Shown: positions 32,697-42,670, counted from the stretch's first letter. The stretch is DNA of 50,444 nt from Streptomyces acidicola (GCF_009377235.1 NZ_VMNX01000041.1:1-50444); one strand, 5' to 3'. The notes: generated by a model from the sequence alone, not told the origin. Numbers and translations are program-made.

Positions 32697-33836
32697 ATGC
32701 GGACGAGGGCGATACAGACGGGGACGATGCGGACCGGGACGCTGCACCCCGGCGCCTGGTGGGTGTGGGCTCTCGGCCTCGGCACCGCCGCCTCCCGCAC
32801 CACCAACCCCCTCCTGCTCACCCTTCTCGTCGTGGTGGCCGGTTACGTGGTGGCCACCCACCGCACGGACGCCCCCTGGTCCCGTTCGTACACCGCCTTC
32901 GTCAAGCTCGCCCTGGCCGTCCTCCTCCTCCGTGTCGCCTTCGCCGTCGTCCTCGGCTCGCCCGTCCCCGGCAGCCACACCATCGTCACGCTCCCCGAAC
33001 TCCCGCTCCCCCACTGGGCGCAGGGCGTCCGCGTGGGCGGCCGGGTCACCGCGGAGGGCCTGGTCTTCGCGGTGTACGACGGTCTGAAGCTGGCCGCGCT
33101 GCTCGTCTGCGTGGGTGCGGCGAACGCCCTCGCGAACCCGGCGCGGCTGCTGAAGTCGCTGCCGGCCGCGCTGTACGAGGTGGGGGTGGCCGTGGTCGTG
33201 GCGATGACGTTCGCACCGCATCTCGTCGCGGACGTGCAGCGGCTGCGGGCGGCACGGCGGCTGCGCGGGCGCCCGGACCGGGGACTGCGCGGGCTGGCCC
33301 AGGTCGTGCTGCCGGTGCTGGAGGGCGCGTTGGAGCGTTCGGTGGCCCTCGCGGCGGCGATGGACGCGCGGGGGTACGGCCGCAGCGCCGAGGTGGCGCC
33401 CGCCGTGCGCCGCACCACGGCCGGGCTCACGCTGGGCGGCCTGCTCGGCGTCTGTGCGGGAACGTACGGCGTCCTCACCGCCGAGGGCGGCGGCTACGGC
33501 CTGCCCGTCCTGTTCGCGGGGCTCGCCGTGGCGCTCGCCGGGCTGTGGCTGGGCGGCCGCCGCTCGCCGCGCACGCGCTACCGGCCGGACGCGTGGGGGC
33601 CGCGGGCCTGGCTGGTGTCCGCGTCCGGGGTCGCGGTGGCGGCCCTGCTGGTCGTCGCCGCCGAGTACGAACCGTCCGCGCTGCATCCCGGTGTCGTGCC
33701 ACTGACGGCGCCGACGCTCCCGTTGTGGCCCATGGCGGCGATCCTGCTGGGTCTGCTGCCCGCGTTCACCGTGCCGGCCCCGCTGAAGGGCGCCCTGACG
33801 GCACCCCCACCCCCGACTCCCGAGGAACAAGCATGA
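32697..33836 (+). CDS. ECF transporter T component (CbiQ/EcfT)
   Basis: I use ATG 32697, which follows the previous stop by five bases; an ATG at 32727 is also possible. About 379 residues. Membrane segments alternate with the two EcfT coupling regions: RLRAARRLRGRPDRGLRG and AAAMDARGYGR, the latter holding the typical Ala-Arg-Gly motif that docks on the ATPases. Extra membrane helices at the C-terminal end make it longer than minimal EcfT. It joins the S component and ATPase encoded next. Its stop lies in a 20-bp tandem duplication. Confidence 0.9.
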   Translation: MRTRAIQTGTMRTGTLHPGAWWVWALGLGTAASRTTNPLLLTLLVVVAGYVVATHRTDAPWSRSYTAFVKLALAVLLLRVAFAVVLGSPVPGSHTIVTLPELPLPHWAQGVRVGGRVTAEGLVFAVYDGLKLAALLVCVGAANALANPARLLKSLPAALYEVGVAVVVAMTFAPHLVADVQRLRAARRLRGRPDRGLRGLAQVVLPVLEGALERSVALAAAMDARGYGRSAEVAPAVRRTTAGLTLGGLLGVCAGTYGVLTAEGGGYGLPVLFAGLAVALAGLWLGGRRSPRTRYRPDAWGPRAWLVSASGVAVAALLVVAAEYEPSALHPGVVPLTAPTLPLWPMAAILLGLLPAFTVPAPLKGALTAPPPPTPEEQA

Positions 33837-33860
33837 TCCGCGAGGAACCCGCATGATCCG
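33821..33860 (+). repeat. Tandem duplication of a ribosome binding site and start codon
   Basis: CGAGGAACAAGCATGATCCG (33821-33840) is followed directly by CGAGGAACCCGCATGATCCG (33841-33860), with two differences in 20 bases. Each copy has GAGGAA and an ATG. The first ATG (33833) overlaps the EcfT stop as ATGA and opens a seven-codon frame, MIREEPA. That frame's TGA overlaps the second ATG (33853), the real start of the ATPase gene. Confidence 0.9.
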
Positions 33861-35601
33861 CTTCGAGGATGTCTCCGTGACATACGACGGAGCGGCCGAA
33901 CCCACCGTCCGGGGCGTCGACTTCGAGGTCCCCGAGGGTGAACTCGTCCTGCTGGCCGGCCCGTCGGGGGTCGGCAAGTCGACCGTGCTGGGCGCGGTGA
34001 GCGGTCTCGTGCCGCACTTCACGGGCGGGACGCTGCGGGGCCGCGTGACCGTGGCGGGCCGCGACACCCGCACCCACAAGCCGCGTGAACTCGCCGACGT
34101 GGTGGGCACGGTGGGCCAGGACCCTCTCGCCCACTTCGTGACCGACACGGTCGAGGACGAACTCGCCTACGGCATGGAGTCGCTGGGCCTCGCACCGGAC
34201 GTGATGCGCAGGCGGGTGGAGGAGACCCTGGACCTGCTCGGCCTGGCCGCCCTGCGCGACCGCCCCATCGCCACCCTGTCCGGCGGTCAGCAGCAGCGCG
34301 TCGCCATCGGCTCCGTCCTCACCCCGCACCCCCGGGTCCTGGTCCTCGACGAGCCGACCTCCGCGCTGGACCCGGCCGCCGCGGAGGAGGTGCTGGCCGT
34401 GCTCCAGCGGCTCGTCCACGACCTGGGGACGACCGTGCTGATGGCCGAACACCGTCTGGAGCGCGTCATCCAGTACGCGGACCAGGTCGCCCTGCTGCCC
34501 TCTCCGGGCGCGCCCCTGGTCCTGGGCACGCCGTCGGAGGTGATGGCCGTGTCTCCGGTGTACCCGCCGGTGGTGGACCTCGGGCGGCTGGCGGGCTGGA
34601 CGCCGCTGCCGCTCACGGTTCGGGACGCGCGGCGGCGGGCGGGGTTGCTGCGGGAGCGGCTGGAGCGTACGACGGCGCCGGGCGCCGAGGACGTGAGGGC
34701 CGGTGGGACCGTACCGGAGCCGCCCGTCCCCACGGCTCCCCGGAAGCCGTCCCGCGGCCCCCGCTTCCTCCGCGGGCGTACACCGTCGCCCGTCCTGAAT
34801 CCCTCAGCTCCCGCCCACCCGGCGGTCGTTGACGCACTCACCGTCCGCCGCGGCCGTGTCGAGGCCCTCCGCCGCGTCGGCCTCACCGTCACCCCGGGCG
34901 AGACGATCGCCCTGATGGGGCGGAACGGGGCCGGAAAATCCACGCTGCTCGGCGCGCTGGCGGGCCTGGTGGAACCGTCCGCCGGAACGGTGCGCGTGGG
35001 CGGGGCGGTCCCCCACCGCACGTCCCCGCGCGACCTCGTCCGCCGTGTCGGCCTCGTACCGCAGGAGCCGCGGGACCTGCTGTACGCCGACACGGTGGCC
35101 GCCGAGTGCGCGGCGGCCGACCTCCCCCACGCTCGACTGCGCTCGCGCGGGGGGACCCCCATCACGGGGGCCGCGCCGGGCACGTGCCGGGCGCTGGTCT
35201 CCGGTCTGCTGCCGGGCATCGACGACGACACACACCCGCGGGACCTGTCGGAGGGTCAGCGGCTCACCCTCGCGCTGGCGGTGATCCTGGCGGCCCGCCC
35301 TCCCCTGCTCCTGCTCGACGAGCCGACCCGCGGTCTGGACTACGCGGCGAAGGCCCGCCTGGTCGGCGTCCTGCGCTCGCTGGCGGCCGAGGGCCACTCC
35401 ATCGTGCTGGCCACGCACGATGTCGAGCTGGCCGCCGAACTCGCCCACCGAGTGGTCCTGCTCGCGGACGGCGAGGTGATCGCCGACGGCCCCGCGGCGG
35501 ACGTGGTGGTCGCCTCCCCGTCCTACGCCCCGCAGGTCGCCAAGATCCTGGCCCCGCAGAAGTGGCTCACGGTCACTCAGGTACGTAAGGCGCTGGCATG
35601 A
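33853..35601 (+). CDS. Tandem ECF ATP-binding protein (two ATPase domains)
   Basis: 582 residues hold two ABC ATPase units in one chain. Unit 1: Walker A GPSGVGKST, signature LSGGQQQRVAIG, Walker B VLVLDEPTSALD. Unit 2 starts at about residue 325: GRNGAGKST, the variant signature LSEGQRLTLA, Walker B LLLLDEPTRGLD, switch ATHDVEL. A Pro-rich linker joins them. This fused EcfA1A2 arrangement is common in actinobacteria. It powers the EcfT/S complex for B12 uptake under the riboswitch. Its start is the second ATG of the 20-bp duplication, and its stop overlaps the S-component start (ATGA). Confidence 0.93.
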   Translation: MIRFEDVSVTYDGAAEPTVRGVDFEVPEGELVLLAGPSGVGKSTVLGAVSGLVPHFTGGTLRGRVTVAGRDTRTHKPRELADVVGTVGQDPLAHFVTDTVEDELAYGMESLGLAPDVMRRRVEETLDLLGLAALRDRPIATLSGGQQQRVAIGSVLTPHPRVLVLDEPTSALDPAAAEEVLAVLQRLVHDLGTTVLMAEHRLERVIQYADQVALLPSPGAPLVLGTPSEVMAVSPVYPPVVDLGRLAGWTPLPLTVRDARRRAGLLRERLERTTAPGAEDVRAGGTVPEPPVPTAPRKPSRGPRFLRGRTPSPVLNPSAPAHPAVVDALTVRRGRVEALRRVGLTVTPGETIALMGRNGAGKSTLLGALAGLVEPSAGTVRVGGAVPHRTSPRDLVRRVGLVPQEPRDLLYADTVAAECAAADLPHARLRSRGGTPITGAAPGTCRALVSGLLPGIDDDTHPRDLSEGQRLTLALAVILAARPPLLLLDEPTRGLDYAAKARLVGVLRSLAAEGHSIVLATHDVELAAELAHRVVLLADGEVIADGPAADVVVASPSYAPQVAKILAPQKWLTVTQVRKALA

Positions 35602-36470
35602 CGGCAACCACTCGGGCCACCACTGCGAGAACCCCTCGGCAGGCCCGCCGGGCCCGCCCCGTCCGTCTGGGCCCCCGCTCCCTGGCCGCCCTCGTCCTCG
35701 TCAGCGCCGTGGGAGTCGCCGGCTTCGGCTGGCCCTTCCTCGCCCCGCCCGCCTCGCAGGTGAACGCCCACGCGCAGGACGCCCCCTGGCTGTTCGCGGG
35801 CCTGCTGGTCCTGCTGGTGGCCGTCGTCGCCGCGACGATCTCGGAGTCGGGGCTCGGCCCGAAGGCGGTCGCCATGCTCGGGGTGCTGGCCGCGGCGGGG
35901 GCGGCGCTGCGGCCGCTCGGGGCCGGAACCGCCGGGATCGAGCCGATGTTCTTCCTGATGGTGCTGAGCGGCCGTGTCCTCGGTCCGGGCTTCGGCTTCG
36001 TCCTCGGATCGGTCACGATGTTCGCGTCGGCGCTGCTCACCGGCGGGGTGGGCCCCTGGATGCCCTTCCAGATGCTCGCCATGGGCTGGTTCACGATGGG
36101 CGCGGGGCTGCTGCCGGGCCCGGACCGCCTCCGGGGCCGGTCCGAACTCGCTCTCCTCGCCGCGTACGGCTTCCTCGCCGCCTTCGCCTACGGCACCGTC
36201 ATGAACCTCGCCGGCTGGCCCTTCCTGCACCAACTCGCGTCCACGGTCGCCTTCGCCCCGGACGCCGCGCTCGCCACGAACCTGGCCCGCTTCCTGACGT
36301 ACTGTCTGGCCACGTCCCTCGGCTGGGACCTGGGCCGGGCCGCCGTCACCGTCGTCCTGACCCTCTCCCTCGGCACCCCCGTCCTCAAGGCCCTGCGCCG
36401 TGCCACACGCCGGGCCGCATTCGAGACTCCGGTCACATTCGAGCCGACTGGCTGCGGTCCCAACGCGTGA
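35598..36470 (+). CDS. ECF transporter S (substrate-binding) component, probably for cobalamin
   Basis: ATG 35598 overlaps the ATPase stop. The 290-residue product has an Arg/Thr-rich cytoplasmic start, then about seven membrane segments (SLAALVLVSAVGVAGFGWPFL; LFAGLLVLLVAVVAATIS; PMFFLMVLSGRVLGPGFGFVLGSVTMFASALL). The GPWMPFQMLAMGWFTMGAGLLPG region is typical of ECF S components. The B12 riboswitch at the head of the operon indicates cobalamin or a precursor as substrate. This is inferred from regulation, not from binding residues. Confidence 0.85.
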   Translation: MTATTRATTARTPRQARRARPVRLGPRSLAALVLVSAVGVAGFGWPFLAPPASQVNAHAQDAPWLFAGLLVLLVAVVAATISESGLGPKAVAMLGVLAAAGAALRPLGAGTAGIEPMFFLMVLSGRVLGPGFGFVLGSVTMFASALLTGGVGPWMPFQMLAMGWFTMGAGLLPGPDRLRGRSELALLAAYGFLAAFAYGTVMNLAGWPFLHQLASTVAFAPDAALATNLARFLTYCLATSLGWDLGRAAVTVVLTLSLGTPVLKALRRATRRAAFETPVTFEPTGCGPNA

Positions 36471-36787
36471 ACCGCCCCACAGCACACAGATCACAAACGC
36501 AGCAGGATCGTAAATCGCCAACGGTGGAACATACGCACCAATACCCCCTGTGACCTGCATATCACGGGTCAAGTTACACATCCCCCTTCACTCATCACGC
36601 GATCATAACTAGCCCAAAAGCGTAGATCACGGACATGCGGCCGACCCGCTTTCCTGGAGGGCGTCGCGCGGCGCCGACACGCCCCACCCGGGCCACGACG
36701 CCGGCGCATGACCGAGCCGCACGGGCACACCGACCTCGCGGCGCGGGCATGCCGGCGACAGTCCTGTTCCCGACGAAAGGCATCCCG
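36471..36787. other. Long leader region of the transglycosylase gene
   Basis: No gene is seen in these 317 bases. The first half is unusually AT-rich for the window, with TGACC/GGTCA arms at 36552-36572. The second half is very GC-rich and can fold (GGGCGT with ACGCCC around 36659-36684). It probably holds the promoter and a structured 5' leader. I looked for the c-di-AMP riboswitch often found before such genes and could not match its conserved bases. Confidence 0.4.
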
Positions 36788-37207
36788 ATGTCCGCCTCGA
36801 CCGTCCTCCGTACCGCCACCACCCCGAAGAAGGCCCTCGCCGCCGCGGCAGCGGCAGCCACCGCCGCCGGCACCCTGATCGCCGCCACCCCCGCGCAGGC
36901 CACGTGGGAGACCTCTCCCTCCCGGTCCCGGGCGGTCGCGAAGAAGATGATCGACGAGAGAGCCCAGTACCGGTGCTTCGCCAGGATCGTCGACCGCGAG
37001 AGCGACTGGCGCGTGACCGCGACCAACGCCTCCAGCGGCGCCTACGGTCTCATGCAGGCCCTGCCCGGCTCGAAGATGGCCTCGGCGGGCCGGGACTGGA
37101 GAACCAACCCCGCCACCCAGATCAAATGGGGCATGAGATACATGAACAACCGCTACGGCAGCCCGTGCGGCGCCTGGAAGTTCTGGCGGGCCAACGGCTG
37201 GTACTGA
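36788..37207 (+). CDS. Secreted SLT-type lytic transglycosylase
   Basis: ATG 36788 has GAAAGG upstream; in-frame ATGs upstream lack signal features. The 139-residue precursor has an Ala-rich signal peptide ending TPAQA, then a compact SLT domain: RCFARIVDRESDWRVTATNASSGAYGLMQALPGSKM. It has the catalytic Glu in RESDW and the GLMQ substrate loop, ending CGAWKFWRANGWY. It cleaves peptidoglycan glycan strands. Small single-domain SLTs of this kind are common in Streptomyces. Confidence 0.92.
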   Translation: MSASTVLRTATTPKKALAAAAAAATAAGTLIAATPAQATWETSPSRSRAVAKKMIDERAQYRCFARIVDRESDWRVTATNASSGAYGLMQALPGSKMASAGRDWRTNPATQIKWGMRYMNNRYGSPCGAWKFWRANGWY

Positions 37208-37256
37208 GCACGGTCACTCCGCCCGGTTGTCGGTGCCGGCTGGCAGGCTGGCAGGC

Positions 37257-37877
37257 ATGGAACAGCGAGAGCAGCCCACGTCGGCCCGCATCGTCGTCGT
37301 CGACCCGGACCTCGGCGCCCAGTGCGACCGGGCGGAGCACCACCTTCTGGCACCCCTGGCGGGATCGACCCGCGGGACCCGCGATCACGCACTGTTCACG
37401 GACGGGCTCGCGGCCTTCCGGCGCATCCGTACGGCACTGGCCGAAGCCGTGGCCCGAGGGCCACGGGTGTGGACGCCGAACGGCCGCTGGGAGCACGAGG
37501 GCCTGCGCATCGCCGAGATACCCCCGAGGGAAACGGACGTGCTGTACGCACTGCTGCGTGAGCTGTCCGCGGCCCTGGTGTCACCGCCGGACGCCCCCGA
37601 CCCCGCGGGCGTCGTCGCGGCGTTGCGCGACACGACCCCGTCGACCGGGCCGGGTGCGGACACCGCGGTCGTCCTGGTGGGTGCGCTGGCGCGCGTGCTC
37701 GCGCTGGTGGACCTCGCCGCCGACGCCGACACCGCGGCCCTCTTCGCGGCACTGGAGGCAGCCGACGGCGAGGACGTACGGCTGACCCACGCACAGGAGG
37801 ACGCGTGGCAGCGTCTCGCCCACCGGGTCACCATGCTCCTGACGGAGTCCGAGCCCCTCCACCGGTTCCTGTACTGA
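37257..37877 (+). CDS. Hypothetical actinobacterial protein
   Basis: The likely start is ATG 37257, with GGCAGG upstream; an earlier GTG at 37227 is in frame. The product has 206 residues, is acidic and mostly helical, and has no signal peptide or membrane segment. The segment RVWTPNGRWEHEGLRIAEIPPRETDVLYALL followed by a helical bundle is not a family I recognise. It lies between the transglycosylase and the convergent fadA5 gene; codon bias is normal. No function proposed. Confidence 0.75.
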   Translation: MEQREQPTSARIVVVDPDLGAQCDRAEHHLLAPLAGSTRGTRDHALFTDGLAAFRRIRTALAEAVARGPRVWTPNGRWEHEGLRIAEIPPRETDVLYALLRELSAALVSPPDAPDPAGVVAALRDTTPSTGPGADTAVVLVGALARVLALVDLAADADTAALFAALEAADGEDVRLTHAQEDAWQRLAHRVTMLLTESEPLHRFLY

Positions 37878-37911
37878 CCCGGAACCGGCCCCGGGGGCCC
37901 GGGCCCCGGCG

Positions 37912-39216
<1,305 letters not shown>

Positions 39217-39298
39217 TCAGCGGCCTCCAGCAGGCTCCGGACGCTTGATCTGCACGAGTTCCGCACGCAATTGAGGCGCCCACGCCTCTTGCGACTTG

Positions 39299-39336
39299 TA
39301 GAACCCGTTACTACCGTCTCGGCAAATCCTCATAAC
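39299..39336 (+). promoter_or_regulatory. cyp125 promoter with a second KstR-like box
   Basis: TAGAACCCGTTACT (39299-39312) matches seven of eight fixed bases of the KstR consensus. It overlaps a -35-like TTACTA (39308-39313), which is 17 bases from a -10-like CATAAC (39331-39336). Both hexamers match four of six consensus bases. A repressor here would block polymerase binding to the cyp125 promoter. Confidence 0.65.
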
Positions 39337-39351
39337 TGATGGACCGTCAGA
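39335..39351. promoter_or_regulatory. Second palindrome, cyp125 promoter
   Basis: ACTGATGGACCGTCAGA has 7-bp arms with two mismatched pairs, and closely matches the site at 29212 read on the other strand. It overlaps the -10 and expected start of the cyp125 transcript, 17 bases before the ATG. Confidence 0.65.
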
Positions 39352-39367
39352 ACGACGGGAGTCGCCC

Positions 39368-40603
39368 ATGCCCTGTCCAGCGCTGCCCGACGGGTTCGAC
39401 TTCACCGACCCCGACCTGCTGCACCACCGCGTTCCGCTGCCGGAGTACGACGAACTGCGCCGGGCCGAACCGGTCCGCTGGATCGCACAGCCGCACGGCC
39501 TGGCCGGCTTCGACGACGACGGCTACTGGGCCGTCACCCGGCACGCGGACGTCAAGTACGTCTCCACGCACCCGGAGCTCTTCTCCTCGTACCTCAACAC
39601 GGCGATCATCCGCTTCAACGAGCACATCGAACGCGACGCCATCGACGCCCAGCGCCTGATCCTGCTCAACATGGACCCGCCCGAGCACACCCGGGTCCGC
39701 CAGATCGTGCAGCGCGTCTTCACCCCGCGCGCCATCCGCGCCCTGGAGGACGCCCTGCGCACCCGCGCCCACAGCATCGCCCAGGAGGCTCTGGCACAGC
39801 CCGGACCGTTCGACTTCGTCACCCGGATCGCCTGCGAACTGCCCCTCCAGGCCATCGCCGAACTCATCGGCATCCCGCAGGACGACCGCGCCAGGATCTT
39901 CGACTGGTCCAACAAGATGATCTCGTACGACGACCCGGAGTACGCGATCACCGAGGAGGTCGGCCAGGAGTCCGCCACCGAACTCATCGCCTACGCCATG
40001 AACATGGCCGCCGACCGCAAGCAGTGCCCGGCCGAGGACATCGTCACCACGCTGGTGGCCGCCGAGGACGAGGGCAGCCTCGCCTCCGACGAGTTCGGCT
40101 TCTTCGTGCTGATGCTGGCCGTCGCGGGCAACGAGACCACCCGCAACGCCATCACCCACGGCATGCACGCCTTCCTCACCCACCCCGACCAGTGGGAGCT
40201 CTACAAGCGGCAGCGCCCGGCGACCGCCGCCGAGGAGATCGTCCGCTGGGCCACCCCGGTCAACTCCTTCCAGCGCACCGCCACCCAGGACACCGAACTC
40301 GGTGGCCGGACCATCAAGAAGGGCGACCGGGTCGGGCTCTTCTACGCCGCCGCCAACCACGACCCCGAGGTCTTCGAGAACCCGGACGCCTTCGACATCA
40401 CCCGCGATCCCAACCCGCACCTCGGCTTCGGCGGCGGAGGCCCGCACTTCTGCCTGGGCAAGTCCCTGGCCGCCCTGGAGATCGACCTGATCTTCAACGC
40501 GGTCGCCGACACGCTGCCGAACCTCAGGCCCGCGGGCGACCCACGGCGCCTGCGCTCCGCCTGGATCAACGGCGTCAAGGAACTCCAGGTCAGCGCGGAC
40601 TGA
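39368..40603 (+). CDS. cyp125: Cytochrome P450, CYP125 type (sterol C26/27-hydroxylase)
   Basis: ATG 39368 has GGGAG nine bases upstream; 411 residues, normal for a soluble bacterial P450. The I-helix is LAVAGNETTRNAITHG, the ExxR is EEIVRW, and the heme loop is FGGGGPHFCLGKSLA with Cys362 as ligand. The start (DFTDPDLLHHRVPLPEYDELRRAEPV) and PVNSFQRTATQDTELGG resemble CYP125, which oxidises the sterol side-chain terminus with ferredoxin support. Divergent placement from fadA5 is as in mycobacteria. It lies under KstR-type control. Its stop codon is inside the left arm of an inverted repeat. Confidence 0.9.
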   Translation: MPCPALPDGFDFTDPDLLHHRVPLPEYDELRRAEPVRWIAQPHGLAGFDDDGYWAVTRHADVKYVSTHPELFSSYLNTAIIRFNEHIERDAIDAQRLILLNMDPPEHTRVRQIVQRVFTPRAIRALEDALRTRAHSIAQEALAQPGPFDFVTRIACELPLQAIAELIGIPQDDRARIFDWSNKMISYDDPEYAITEEVGQESATELIAYAMNMAADRKQCPAEDIVTTLVAAEDEGSLASDEFGFFVLMLAVAGNETTRNAITHGMHAFLTHPDQWELYKRQRPATAAEEIVRWATPVNSFQRTATQDTELGGRTIKKGDRVGLFYAAANHDPEVFENPDAFDITRDPNPHLGFGGGGPHFCLGKSLAALEIDLIFNAVADTLPNLRPAGDPRRLRSAWINGVKELQVSAD

Positions 40604-40861
40604 GCGGCTCTGGGGAAGTGCGGGGGCGTTCCCGCGCCCGCCGCGGCAGCGGCTTGTGTCGCAGCCGGTGCGTGCTCTCGGCGTGCCGGACGAAGGTCCT
40701 CGATGGGGGCGCCCCCGGTCGAACGGAGTTGAGACTGGGGGAGGAGCTACTTGGGCCTTTGGCCGGTGCGGCGAGTGGGGGCACCTCCCACGCCCTTAAG
40801 GCAGTGGGGGAGCGTGCCGGGCGGCGCGGGGGCGTGCCCGAGCTTCCCCAGAGCCGCTCAG
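40600..40861. repeat. 262-bp palindrome-bounded element after cyp125
   Basis: CTGAGCGGCTCTGGGGAAG (40600-40618) recurs as a perfect 19-bp inverse at 40843-40861, with weaker pairing continuing inward. Inside are short G/C-run palindromes typical of Streptomyces dispersed repeats (GGGGGCGCCCCC at about 40705; GGGGGCACCTCCC near 40773; GTGGGGGAG near 40804). The left arm contains the cyp125 TGA. No coding sequence is seen. It may be a MITE-like or REP-like element or a large terminator. Confidence 0.8.
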
Positions 40862-41053
40862 GCCCCCCGTACACGGGCCGGCGGCCTCCCGGCTCCGCCG
40901 GCCCGGCACGGAGAGCCGGGCGAGATCCGAAGCACCGGGTTCACGCCAACCACACACGTCGGTGAACGTTCCGCCGCCGCTCCACGTCTTCGACTGTGGC
41001 ATCGTCAGCCCCACATCCTCGACCTCGAAGACTTCGAACGGAACCCCCGAACC

Positions 41054-42670
41054 GTGGCCCCTGCCGAACTCTCCATCGTCCGGCCGGACCCCACGGCCAC
41101 GCGCTGGAAGCGTCCCTTCCGCCCTCTGTGGGAGCGCTACCGCGTGCCGTTCCTGGCCACGGTCCCCACACTTCCGTTGTACGCGGTGTGGTACCTGTTC
41201 CTGGCCACCGGCGGCGGAGACCTCGCGGCCCAGCAGGCGTGGACGGGGTTCGTGTCCCAGCACGGCGGATCGGCGTACAACCTCTTCTGGTACGGCGGGA
41301 TGCACACCGCCAACTACAGCCTGATCTCGCCCTATCTGATGGCCGCGATCGGGGTGCGCACGGTCACGGTGGTGTCCGGTCTGGTCGCGTCCTGGCTCGC
41401 GGCCGTCCTCGTCGAACGGGCGGGCGTACGGCGTCCCGTGGGCCCCGCGCTCCTCGCGTCGCTCGCGCTGTGGTGCAACGTCGCCTCCGGCCGCAGCACC
41501 TTCGCGCTGGGCACCGCCCTCGGCCTCGCCGCCTGTGTGCTGCTGACGCGTGAGCGGCGGGTGGTCCTCGCGGGTGCGTACGCGGCGCTCGCGACGATGG
41601 CGAGCCCGGTCGCGGGGCTGTTCCTGGCGGTGGTGGGCGCGGGCTTCCTCGTCGTACGGGACTGGGGGCGGGCTGCCGCGCTGCTGGTGCCGCCGGCGGT
41701 GGTCGTGGGGGTGACGACGCTGTTCTTCCCGTTCACCGGCGAGCAGTTGATGCCGCCGGCGCGGATCTGGCCGCCCGTGCTGCTCGGGCTGACCGTGACG
41801 GCGCTGGCGCCGCGGGGCTGGCGGGTGGCGCGGTGGTCCGGGGTCGTCTACGCGACCGGGACCGTGCTCGTGTACCTGGTGGCCTCACCCATCGGCACCA
41901 ACGTCGAGCGGTTCGCCGAGCTGTTCGCGCCGGCCGTGCTGCTCGCGGCGCTGCTCACCGTGCGGGGACTACGCCGGAACCTGCTGATCGCGGTCCTCGT
42001 CTTCGCCGTGGGCTGGGTCGGCAAGAAGACGGTCGACGACCTGAAGGTGTCCACGACCGTGCCCGCGTGGGCCGCCGACACCCGGGGCGTCGTCCAAGCG
42101 CTGAAGCGGGCCGGCGCCGACCGCACCCGCGTCGAGGTGGTCCCCGCCCGCAACCACCGCGAGGCCACCGCGCTCGCCCCGCATGTGAACCTGGCGCGCG
42201 GCTGGAACCGGCAGCTCGACATGGAGCGCGGCCGGCTCTTCTACGACGGCACGTTCTCCGCCGTCACCTACCGTGCCTGGCTGGACCGCTGGGCCGTCGG
42301 CTTCGTCGTCCTGCCGCTGGGCAAGCCGGACGGGTTCGCCGAGGACGAGGCGCGCCTGGTGCGCGAGGACCGGCCCGACTGGCTGGAGCCGGTGTGGCGG
42401 GACGCGCACTGGCGGGTGTACCGGGTGCGCGGGGCCGTACCGCTCGTCTCGGCGCCCGCGACCGTCGTACGGACCACGAGCGCCGCCGTCGACCTGCGGA
42501 TGCCGCGTTCCGGTTCGGTGACCGTGCGGGTGGCGTACTCGCCGTGGCTGCGCGCCGACGGCGGGTGCCTGACGCGGGACGGCGAGTTCACGCGGCTGAC
42601 GGTGACCGAGCCGGGCGCGTACCGGATCAGCTCGGAGTACGGTCCATCGCCGTCTCCCGGTCGCTGCTGA
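41054..42670 (+). CDS. Polytopic membrane protein, possible glycosyltransferase-like
   Basis: The start is uncertain. I choose GTG 41054, because the frame further upstream reads through the repeat element with poor codon bias. About 538 residues with ten or so membrane segments, from RVPFLATVPTLPLYAVWYLFLA to NLLIAVLVFAVGWVGKK, and a C-terminal extracytoplasmic domain of about 180 residues (HREATALAPHVNLARGWNRQLD, WLEPVWRDAHWRVYRV). The layout fits lipid-linked-sugar GT-C-like proteins, but I see no signature. Its 3' end overlaps the convergent GT87/PAP2 gene by 44 bases. Confidence 0.7.
   Translation: MAPAELSIVRPDPTATRWKRPFRPLWERYRVPFLATVPTLPLYAVWYLFLATGGGDLAAQQAWTGFVSQHGGSAYNLFWYGGMHTANYSLISPYLMAAIGVRTVTVVSGLVASWLAAVLVERAGVRRPVGPALLASLALWCNVASGRSTFALGTALGLAACVLLTRERRVVLAGAYAALATMASPVAGLFLAVVGAGFLVVRDWGRAAALLVPPAVVVGVTTLFFPFTGEQLMPPARIWPPVLLGLTVTALAPRGWRVARWSGVVYATGTVLVYLVASPIGTNVERFAELFAPAVLLAALLTVRGLRRNLLIAVLVFAVGWVGKKTVDDLKVSTTVPAWAADTRGVVQALKRAGADRTRVEVVPARNHREATALAPHVNLARGWNRQLDMERGRLFYDGTFSAVTYRAWLDRWAVGFVVLPLGKPDGFAEDEARLVREDRPDWLEPVWRDAHWRVYRVRGAVPLVSAPATVVRTTSAAVDLRMPRSGSVTVRVAYSPWLRADGGCLTRDGEFTRLTVTEPGAYRISSEYGPSPSPGRC

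Noticed and set aside
36549..36573. CRP-like site TGTGA...TCAC
   Set aside because: The half sites are eight bases apart instead of six and the second is incomplete.
36632..36787. c-di-AMP (ydaO-type) riboswitch before the transglycosylase gene
   Set aside because: Such switches often precede cell-wall hydrolase genes in Streptomyces, but I could not find the conserved GGGGTGAAT and CCCGACAGCTAAC-type segments. A covariance-model search would decide.
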